NCBI GenBank assembly: GCA_963995525.1
Contig: OZ023213.1
Location: 48,785,925 to 48,849,924, forward strand
Source of the DNA: Escarpia spicata
Lineage: Eukaryota; Annelida; Polychaeta; Sabellida; Siboglinidae
Direction: 5' to 3'
Length of the DNA: 64,000 nt
This document shows, piece by piece, positions 54,905 through 64,000 of the stretch. How positions within the stretch are numbered: position 1 is the stretch's first letter; the number at the start of each line of letters is the position of its first letter. The notes under the pieces are model-generated. The model was not told the origin of the DNA, did no database searches, and worked only from the letters and a program-made list of their open reading frames with translations. A program made the position numbers and the translations under genes.

Positions 54905-57480
54905 ATATGCGCTATTATTTTGTTGCATTGCGTAAACTTGTGTGCAGTATTTTTTGGAGGATGCTGGCAGTTTTTCTTATTATATTATCATTACTAAATA
55001 AATATACACATTTATCTTGATCATTCATACTGGAAAAAGGTGGATCATTAATTGTTGTATAGCCTATTAATTCTTGTCGTTCGTTAAAATATAAAAGGCT
55101 TTTCATTAAAACGTGAAACTCATTTTCTATTTCATTCGTGCAATTATAACATGTCCTAGCTTCAGGTGGGGGGTAATTTCGTTCAAAACGTCCAGTTTCA
55201 ATTCTGATTGGTGCCACGCCACATCGAAATTTTGTAAGTGCTGATCGATTATTTCTAGTTATAATTTTCTTAACATAATGCTCAGTTACAAATTTAGTTT
55301 TGAACTGTTTATAAGTTCTTTGTTTATTTCTTCTATCATTTCTGCCCTCTTCTCTATTTATAATATGTAGCCATTTCTGTTCCTGTAATACAGACAGGCA
55401 AACATCTGTGTGTTCTATTATAGCCTTTCCATTAACATGGTATGTTATATTCGTAAGATTATGCATCTTTAAGTCATTATAACGATTGTATACTTCGTAG
55501 CCCCAATTTCGTTTCCCACTTACGGCCATTTCCATCATCCATACAAACACACGTTTTGTCACTCTAGATACATCCATATTGATCAAACGACACCAGAGCC
55601 TAGTAACAGATAGCCATTGTTGGTGAGTCGTGGTTTTCCACCCCATTTCACCCTGTACTGCTGCTGATGGGGTATATTTACCCAAACCTAGGAAAAATCG
55701 ACAGGCCCTATTATGTATGCTATTTATGACCGAATATCCCTTTGTACCCCACACTGCAGAACCATAGTTAATAATGGAGAGCATCATACCATCGTATAGT
55801 TTTGTAAAAACAGTTAAAGGCATTCCTCCATTACACTTTGTCTTAGCCATTAACAAACCCAGAGCTCTGTTCGCCGTAGTAGCTACTGTTTTTATTATCA
55901 CCTTATAATCAAGGTATTCAGTTAAAATCAAACCTAAATATTTATACTTATTTACGATGCATATGCTTTGATCACCTAGTAGAAAATCTTTATCTCAGAT
56001 ATCGATGGATTACGAAAATGTACAATTTGATTTATGTTTTTGTTAATAGACATGCCCCAGTCATTACACCATTTCCAGATAACATTTAGCAATGTCTGCA
56101 GTTCATCTGCTGATTCGGCCAACAACACAATGTTATGCTAACATTGTAACAATTTCGTCTCCGATCTTAACACCTTTACCCGTGCCTTTCAATTCAGCTG
56201 ATAAATCGTTTATAAACATGTTGAACATGATTTGGGATAGAACACATCCCTGCTTAAGTCCGCATTCAACATTCAAAGCCTCAAGCATTTCCCCTTGTAT
56301 GTTAAAGTTCCTACTTTTGTTCCAGAGGAAATGTCTATTGATACGGTCATAAGCTTTACTAAAATCTACGAAACAAGCAAACGTTTGCTGTCGGCATTTC
56401 TTTCTAGTATTGAATATGTTTGTAATGGTAGATAGGTGGTCGAGACAACTGCGACCTGGTCTAACCCCATTTTGCTCATCACACAAAAGGTTGTTGCCCT
56501 CTACCCACGTTATAAGACCACCATTTAAAATAGAGCTGTATATTTTATACACATGGGAACTAAGCGTAATTCCCCTATAGTTCAATGGCACTCATGGATC
56601 AGACGTACAACACTTGGGTGTCGGGGTTACAATGCACCGAAGCCATGCCTCAGGAACAATGCTGTTGTTAAAACATTGATTAAATAGTTCGTGAAGGAAG
56701 TCTACGGCATTTTCATTGACCAGCGTTTCGACTGGGATGTTATCATCACCCAACGCTTTGTGTTTCTTGGCCTTGTTTAAGGCGGGGCGAATGTCCTCCT
56801 TAGAGATAGGCCCACCAAGGTGTTCACTGCGACCCAGTGAGTGGGTCTCTACCGGCGGTTCATAGTCAATTGTTTGTTCGTAATTGACCGGGATCAGCAA
56901 AGTGTGAAAGTCAGTTCTCCATTTATGTAATATCACGCCTTGATCAGTGGATGTGGAGCCGTCCTCTAGCATCACTTCCATTGGTATATCATGGATGCGT
57001 TCTTGTTTTATCCCTAATTTTCCAATATGCTTCCAGAAGGCATTTGGATCATATGACGGCAGATCAAGTAGTTGTTCTTGTTGTTGACGCCAGAATTTGC
57101 GTTTGGCAGCTTGCACGTGCCCATCAAACAGTTTCTGGGCTACCTTTTCGCTTTAAGGTGCGGTTTATTTTGTTGGTCGCCCTTAATCCACAATTGTTCA
57201 CTTGTTGTGAGTTTATTCCATAGTTCAGTAAGTTCACATGTCCACCATTGCTTCTTGATCCGTCTGCGCTTATTACTGAACACTGAGTGGTTTACTGTGG
57301 CTTTCTGTAGTCTCTTCCGTATCGCCGTGACGTCACGCATGAGCTGCTGGACATATGTACGTAACTCTCGTGAGTCCGTATTCACTCGCCTGAGCAGCTC
57401 AACGTCTATCAGTAGTACACTTCGTATAGCTTTGACGTCACGCTTGAGCTGATTGACGTCTGTCTGTAGAAGGTAAACCA
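54905..57480 (-). mobile_element. Non-LTR retrotransposon, degenerate (minus strand)
   Basis: Pieces in order from 57480 down: a basic start; a segment SYDPNAFWKHIGKLGIKQER and RPALNKAKKHKALGDDNIPV (fingers, 57116-56592); the palm with NYRGITLSS, CFVDFSKAYDRINR and GLKQGCVLSQIMFNMFINDL (56591-56133); and a 338-codon C-terminal part (55931-54915) with a zinc knuckle CYNCTNEIENEFH. The catalytic (Y/F)ADD is lost where a stop falls after IVTMLA. This type of long C-terminal zinc-knuckle ORF is common in marine invertebrate LINEs. Dead. Confidence 0.75.
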
Positions 57481-58479
57481 ATGTTGTCCCAACGTGGGCT
57501 TTCTAGTGAACTGAGTGCCACACCGAGTACATCCAGACAAAGACAAGCCCATATGTTTTTCTGCTTCCCTATATCTATGTCATAACAGGAGCTTAGGACC
57601 GAATGTTTCATCACGCTGTAGGGATTTGGTGATGTTTGATCCGTGATCAGCGTTAGGCAACACCAGTATTGGACAATCTCCACCATTCCGCCATCCAACG
57701 TTGGTCAATCAATACATTCCCGCAGACTATCGCTCGGTAGCTTCGACCTTAACAGGGAACCCCTTACGTCAACTCCGGTCATCATAGGTACGATATTAGG
57801 TCAACCCGACATTCCATATATTCCTTAGATCAACTCCAGCCATCGTACGGACCACCGTGGGTCAAATTTGAACATCACAGAGACCGCGTTAGGACAACTA
57901 CGACCAACGTGCGGATCATCTTTTGCCAACTCTAACCATCTTATGGACACCGTAGGTCAACTCTGACCATCACAAGGTGGATTGTTATTTAGCCATACTG
58001 TTTCAATCATATATTACCCTGTTTAAATAATTAGCCCAAATATTGGAAAACATTCCTTCGTAACTCTCCCGCTCCATCACTCAGTTCTCTATGTTATACG
58101 CTCTTCATTTAAGAATACGGCTATACAAAGTCTGAGTAGCGTCATTCTCTACTGTAAATGCAACATTGTCGTATTCCCTTGTTGAACATATGCTTTCGAG
58201 TGTTATGACAATGCTTAAGCTCCATATGCAGGTATGTATAAAGTATCATTACATTAGTGTAATAGCTACATTATCTTGACTTGGTTGACTTAGATATATA
58301 TATATATATATATATATACCAACTTGACTCCTAGCTGTCCTGCTGGATATCACCCCTTTTTCTAAATTTATTCAGAACACACGGTTCTATTGATAACAGC
58401 TGGAGTCCAGTGTTATGTTTGAGTTGGTCGCTCTACCTCTTCTGTGGCAGTCCTATTTTTCATTGTCTTTTAAGGTACT
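57481..58479. other. No gene seen; (TA)n at 58293-58318
   Basis: The left part (57700-57990) has repeated GGTCAA/TTGACC and ACCATC-type motifs at about 40-50 bp spacing, a diverged minisatellite. Otherwise featureless. Confidence 0.45.
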
Positions 58480-58549
58480 GTTTGAAAGCAGTGTTAACGA
58501 GATTTTCGTATAGTATACCCATTTCTCTATAGAGTATATCATCAACTCA

Positions 58550-58978
58550 CTACGGACGTTGAACGATTAGTTGCATCCGTTCCGATTAAGTCGTGTGAAT
58601 TAGATCCAGTACCGACGTGGCTGTTAAAGCAATGTTCGCATAAGTTAGTTCCACTAATCACCGCTACGATAAATGCGTCTATCACCTCAACAAATGTAAC
58701 TGCTGACTTCAAGCATGCAATCGTTAAACCACTCCTGAAAAAAAACTACGCTGGATAAATACATTTTGAGCAACTACCGGCCAGGGTCGAACTTGCCATT
58801 TGTGTCGAAATTGGTTGAAAAAATCGTTGCAAAAGAAATTAGCACGCACGTTGATGAGCATGCTCTGCACGACCCCTTTCAGTCTGCATACCGTCGTGGA
58901 CACTCCACAGAAACAGCTCTACTCCGTGTCAAGAATGACATTGCCGCGACACTGGATAGGAAATTTAACAAGATTTAA
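58550..58978 (+). pseudogene. L2-like LINE, N-terminal reverse transcriptase piece
   Basis: Plus-strand frames with KSCELDPVPTWLLKQC, NVTADFKHAIVKPLLKK, LPFVSKLVEKIVAKEI and FQSAYRRGHSTETALLRVKN, characteristic of L2-type reverse transcriptase fingers. It is interrupted by one frame change near 58745. It ends at the inserted CR1-like LINE, where ATTTAACAAG is tandemly repeated (58962-58981). Confidence 0.7.
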
Positions 58979-58981
58979 CAA

Positions 58982-60800
58982 GATTGCCACCCAGAGAATT
59001 AACTCTAGGTGGCAGGTGGAAAAGGAAGCCCATTGGCTTATCGAGAGTCCGACCCTTTTATATATGTGTATCCCGCCCGTCTGAGGTATATGTCGATTTT
59101 ATTTTTAAACATATTCACGCTACTAGCACCCACACAATCAGCAGGTAATCTGTTCCATTCATTTACAGTCCTTTGTGAAAATGAAAACTTTCTTATATCC
59201 AATCTACTCTGCTCCTTTGCTAATGCAAGTTCATGTCCTCTAGTCCTTCTATCTTTCTTAACTGAGAAAAACATATTTCTATGAATATTTTCATAACCCT
59301 TCAATATTTTAAACACTTCTATCTGATCTCCTCTCAATCTCCTGGTCTCTAGTGTTGTTAAACCGCATTTTTTAGGCGTATTTCGTAACTAAGATCCCTC
59401 AGATTTGGTATCATTTTAGTTGCTCTCCTCTGCACTCTTTCTAGCATATCTATGTCCTTCCTGCGATATGGCCTCCACGCTTGAATACAATATTCTAAAT
59501 GAGGCCTAAATATTGTTTTTTTACAGCGGTATTATTAGCTCTTTTTCCTTAAACATTATGTTTCGCCTAATTAATCGAAGGATTTGATTTCCCTTTGAAG
59601 CTGCAATTCCGCACTGCTCTGGAACCTTCATATCAGCACTAATGGTTAACCCTAAGACCTTTTCTTTTACTGTAGTACTTAGTACAGTACCCCCCATTGT
59701 ATATTCTACTTCTTCGTTCCCATGTCCTGTTTGGAGGCATTTACATTTCCCAAAATTGAACAGCATTTGCCACTTTTCAGACCATTTGATCAACTTGTCA
59801 AGATCATCTTGTAAATGCTGTCTATCTCCATCACTTTTAATCCTTCTAAACACTTTTGTATCATCCGCAAATTTCAACACCTTGCTTGTTATTTCATCAT
59901 CCAAATCGTTGATATATATTAAGAATAATATAGGACCTAATAATGATCCCTGTGGTACCCCACTCAATACCGATTTCCAGTTTGAAGCCTCCCCATCAAC
60001 TACTACACGTTGTCTTCTGTCAATCAGCCATTGTTCTATCCAGTTTATTATACAATTTCCTATGCCATGGGCCTTTAGTTTAAGCAGTAATCTTTGATGT
60101 GGTACTTTGTCGAAAGCTTTTTGAAAATCTAAGTAGACGATATCTACTGGTGATCCCTCATCTACCCACTTAGTGTTGTCTTCCAAAAAACATAACATAT
60201 TTGTTAAGCATGACCTCGCTTTAAAAAAACCATGTTGAGATGGGTTTATCAAGTTTTGTTTAACAAGAAAATCCACCATGTGATATTTAGTTAGTCTTTC
60301 TAATAATTTACAAATCACTGATGTTAAACTCACTGGTCTATTATTCTCTGACTTGTTTCTCGAACCTTTTTTTAATAACGGTATAATGTTTGCTTCTTTC
60401 CATTCTAAAGGAACCACTCCCTCTTCTAATGACAAGTTGAAAACTGTTGCAAGCGGTATGCTAATTTGTTCTACAATTTCCAATAGTAGTTTGGGTGGAA
60501 TACCATCCACTCCAGGTGATTTATTATCCTTCATAGCCCTTATTTCTTAGCTACCATTTCCGGGGTTACAATTAATTGTCCTAAATAGTCTGAATCTGCC
60601 CCCTTGAACTTAGCCTCTGGTATTGGCAGTGAACTAATATCTTCCCTGGTAAACACTGAACTAAAGTACTCATTCAGGTCTTCTGCCATTAAAAATCCCT
60701 CTGATATTATGTTTCCAGCACTATCTTCTAGAGGACCGACCTTATCTTGAACTTTCTGTTTGCTTCGAACATACGCATAAAAACTCTTGCTGTCATGTTA
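58982..60800 (-). mobile_element. CR1-like LINE, minus strand, 5'-truncated
   Basis: A 337-codon frame (60534-59521) holds most of a reverse transcriptase: KSPGVDGIPPKLLLEIV, KKGSRNKSENNRPVSLTSV, QHGFFKARSCLTNML, VYLDFQKAFDKVPHQRL, SGVPQGSLLGPILFLIYIND and the catalytic KFADDTKVF. The C-terminal part follows in shifted frames, through HLEY-type and LERVQRRATKM-type segments to FSFSQRTVNEWNRLPADCV (59337-59038). The catalytic residues are intact, making it one of the younger insertions, but the frame break and missing 5' end make it inactive. Confidence 0.8.
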
Positions 60801-61350
60801 TATATTACTAGCTAATTGTTGTTCATAGCTTCTCACTAGTGACATCCCGTTTAGATTATGGGAATGCACTTCTTTATTGTCTCCCACACACGGTGATGCA
60901 ACGTCTACAAAGGGTGCAGAACTGTGCCGCCCGCTTAATTACTCGCACGAGGAAATACGAACACATCACGCCCGTGTTGCAGCGTTTACACTGGCTACCC
61001 ATTCATTTGAGACCGACCTACAAAGTGCTGGTGTTTACGTATTGTGCCTTGAATGGTCTTGCGCCGGACTACATAAGTGAGTTAATTGGCTACCGTCCCA
61101 TCAACAGAACTCTACGATCTACCTCGCAGCCTCGCCTTTTGTTCGTACCGGCCTCACAAACTGTTAATCATGGTGATCACCGTTTCGCGGTTTGCTCGGC
61201 GGTTCTATGGAACAATTTGCCTCCTACGCTCACGACAGCAACAAGTGTTTAAAACACTTTTGAAGACTCACCTTTTTAAACAATCGTTTTTTATAATTCA
61301 TCAACGAGAACATTTTATGTGCTTTCTATTAATAAATATATATATTTTTA
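60800..61350 (+). pseudogene. L2-like LINE, C-terminal piece
   Basis: The 137-codon frame from 60839 shows TSRLDYGNALLYCLPHTVMQ, RLQRVQNCAARLITRTRKYE, ITPVLQRLHWLPI, GYRPINRTLRS and AVLWNNLPPTL, the hallmark C terminus of L2-type reverse transcriptase ORFs. An FKTLLKTHLFKQSFF segment follows in another frame. Confidence 0.75.
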
Positions 61351-61354
61351 TTCA

Positions 61355-61950
61355 CCGCAAACACAGGTCTAAACAGCTGTTCGGGAGCCGTGTCCACGAC
61401 AAAGAACAATAGACGTATTACCTTGCAATCTACAACGCTGGTAGTATCCTCAAATGGCGGCTTCGAGAATCTGGCGGCAAACTTTGTTACATGCTGCAGA
61501 ATTCACATTCATGTGCAAACTGGTAGATGACACTTTGATCTCAGCTACATAACAACTCAGCAGCTGATGATTGTGTCATATTGTCAACTGCACTCTGTTG
61601 TCTGTCGCGCTGGAGTGAATCGTTTACACATGTGGCTATACTTCTCTAACAGGCACGCTGCCCACGTTACTACCCATGCTGCGTGAAATAACTTTGGAAT
61701 TCACGCATTTGAGTAAGATAGGTAAATTATTACCAACCAAAGCATTTCACATAATAAAATTACATGTTCCAAGATATTCCGCTCCTTTTGACACTTGTAG
61801 AATGTGTTCCAGAACCGTTTATTTTGATTTTATGCTATACATACAAAATCCTTGTAATTTTTTGTTACGAAAGTAGAAATGAAGTCACAGCACGTTGTGC
61901 TATTACATTGTGATTTGTTCATCCTTTATTATTGTGATTTCTTCACTTAA
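61355..61950. repeat. Dispersed repeat, copy B (right part)
   Basis: Shares GTCCA, GAGCCGTGTCCA, ATGGCGGCTTCGA and AACAGGCACGCTGCCCACG blocks with copy A at 3829-4140, in the same orientation and order. Confidence 0.65.
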
Positions 61951-64000
61951 AGGTGCTCAATCACTTCGTTTGCCCATCGCCAATCCGGTTCTTTTATGTC
62001 CAGATGTGTAATGTGTGAATAGTTTAACTAGTGCGCACAGTCGATTTAATTATAAAAAATGCGTACTTGTTTTTTAATCGTCAAAAAAAGAGTTGTCGTT
62101 ACAGCGGGTATCGCTGGCGAAAGCCAATTGCGCTGTCTGCCTACTGCGCCACTTCGGTCACGTGCTTTACGCGAGATCGGCATCCCAGGCATTCGAAAAC
62201 AATAACAACACACACGTGCTTTAGCGTATCAAGATGAAGATTATAATTCCAAAGTAGTTGTACGAAGGTACGTATTACACTATCGCAGTTAGCAACAAGA
62301 ACGCGTAGCCGTGTATTAATTCAACGAGAATTGCAACTTGCGAATGTCTATACTCGACTCGAGCCTGACAAGTATAAGTCTAAGACAGTCACCATATCAG
62401 CCAGAGATTGACAACGAGCATAATATTTGATATGTATTGTATTTGGTTATGCAGGATGTTGTTAATAAGCTGTTATTCCGACAATACATATTGAGAGTAG
62501 ATGACGTGAGGGTGCGAAATGACAAGTAACATTGCTTTGGCAGCAGGCCCCTGTTGATCGTCCAAGTAACTTAGTCAGGGAGCATCCGTAATTTTGTGCA
62601 ACAGAACGTCAAACACGGAAGTATTATGTTGGTGATCGTAATTATTAAAACATTTTTTGTGACTCATATTTTTGATACTATTAATGCAGAATATTGTTGA
62701 TTTGCATTGTATTTTATGCAAAATAATTTAGATTTTTATGACAAGCATGATGGTGATGATTTTATTCAATATAACAATGTAAACGTGTAAATACATAAAA
62801 TATCAATACACCTAGAGTACACCATATATAAGGATTACACAAGAAAATGCACGCACTTGTCTCCATTTTGGTCCTTGATGCCTGGCTATAGTGTATGTAA
62901 TGCATTAATTGGTATCCTGTGATACCTTTCAACTGACATATGCCGGCTATTCTTATGTATTTACCAATATATGTATATATTCTCACCACAGCAATATATG
63001 AATACATAATAATATATGTAATTTGAATTGTGATATTGCTAGAGACCACACTGCAACCCATGAATGAGAATGAGAGGAGGCAGAAGAGGGGCTAGAGGCG
63101 GTCACCCGGGCCAGGCAGACACAGGGAGGATACATAGTCTGCGGCAGGCCCACATTTGATCAATCCAGGTAATTTCAAATTGATAACAATCAACCACGTA
63201 TAAGTTATCAAAAAATTGTAATGTGCACATTTAAATATACCACATTTGTTTTCATACACATTTTAATAATAACATCTTGGGCATGGAAAACTATATTGAC
63301 TTCTGCACTTGTATATTATACCCACAAGTGTATCAACACAGACATATTAATACACCTTTAAACAGTATTTAGCATATGGCGATGACTCTGAAATAAGTTT
63401 ATAAAATAAATTAGTCATTCTTGAAGAAGGTAGACATACGTATTATGAACCTTTGAATACTTGACGAGGAAAATATATTGTTAGCATCACAATAACACCT
63501 CATTCTGTCATTTCCAACATTCACCTTGACCATTCAACCTCAGGCTTAAAATGTAAAACATGAATATGTATAGTAGTTACATGGCAGATACTGACATGAA
63601 GTTGTATACTGAAAACAAAACTAAAAATATAAATGCGCTTTACTGATGAGCAGAATTCAAATCAGTCTATAATATTGACTAAGATCAGGCGTCATTGTAA
63701 TGAAATTGAACAATTTTAAATTCATGTAATGACAATGAACACCTAGTAAAGAATTTTTTTTTAATTGTTCGTTTTGAGAAATTGCATATTCCACTATTGT
63801 CTGCATGCTGTATCAAGCCACCCTTCCCCAGAACAACCCTGGTAAACACTGACTGTTCCTAAGATATCAACATGTATAGATGCAGCTGTAGTAGAACATT
63901 TCTTGCTGCCTTTTTTCTTGTGAAATGATGCAGGTCATACATGAAACATTATTATATACTGATTATGACAATGAACACATCATAATTATTTACTCCCAAC
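61951..64000. other. AT-rich sequence, possible tRNA-like remnant at 62095-62165
   Basis: On the minus strand a TGGCGCAGTAGG (matching an A box exactly) is followed by a short stem-forming segment, but no clear B box is seen. It may be a decayed SINE head. The rest shows no gene. Confidence 0.35.

Larger units (their letters stand above)
58480..61950. mobile_element. Nested stack: CR1-like LINE in L2-like LINE in dispersed repeat
   Basis: The outer layer is the repeat also present at 3480-4700: 58480-58545 matches 3514-3550, and 61360-61710 matches 3829-4140. Within it lies a plus-strand L2-like LINE (about 58550-58978 and 60800-61350). Within that lies a minus-strand CR1-like LINE (about 58980-60800). 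The two L2 pieces encode the front of the reverse transcriptase and the C terminus. The part between (palm) is missing, so a deletion accompanied or followed the nesting. Confidence 0.7.

Noticed and set aside
1..64000. CRISPR arrays, bacterial operons or Shine-Dalgarno sites
   Set aside because: The window is eukaryotic. No regularly spaced direct repeats with unique spacers were seen.

Overview
The window is nuclear DNA from an invertebrate metazoan that I cannot name. It is AT-rich, its genes have spliced introns (strong GT/AG sites around short open exons), and it is crowded with degraded non-LTR retrotransposons (L2/CR1-like and RTE-like), a tRNA-derived SINE, inverted-repeat elements and microsatellites. 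There are no prokaryotic features.

The centrepiece is a complete-length Polinton/Maverick (adintovirus-like) element at 25442-41880, about 16.4 kb. It has roughly 300-bp terminal inverted repeats and a near-perfect 6-bp target duplication (GACGTC/GACATC). It is visibly GC-richer than the flanks. Its left half is rightward: an RPA-like single-strand DNA-binding gene with a chain of alternative 3' exons (28120-30005), then protein-primed DNA polymerase B (30354-34365). A small spliced gene of unknown function runs leftward near the left end (26271-27137). Its right half is leftward. In window order it holds adenain-like protease, major capsid protein (PY), a pVI-like basic protein, minor capsid protein (PX), a small membrane protein, a chromodomain integrase, another small membrane protein, two conserved Polinton proteins, the packaging ATPase, a NADAR-family ADP-ribose hydrolase and a tRNA-like Pol III gene next to the right repeat. 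The set covers replication, integration, virion assembly, maturation and genome packaging. Several genes carry in-frame TAG stops or single-base shifts, so this copy reads as recently decayed, unless some shifts are assembly errors.

Left flank (1-25441): candidate exons of an unknown host gene (565-692 and 1343-1456, minus), LINE fragments (2290-7725), a nearly full-length L2/CR1-like LINE (8640-11745), a plus-strand multi-exon host gene (13204 to about 17762), inverted-repeat elements (14515-14746; arms at 18069 and 19320; 23343-24685) and a minisatellite (20278-20840).

Right flank (41887-64000): candidate exons of a DEG/ENaC-type sodium channel on the minus strand (53484-53281, 49559-49402, 43091-42934), with RTE-like LINEs and a SINE in its introns. 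Beyond it lie a degenerate minus-strand LINE (54905-57480) and a nested stack at 58480-61950, where a CR1-like LINE sits inside an L2-like LINE that sits inside an older dispersed repeat. The last 2 kb show no gene.
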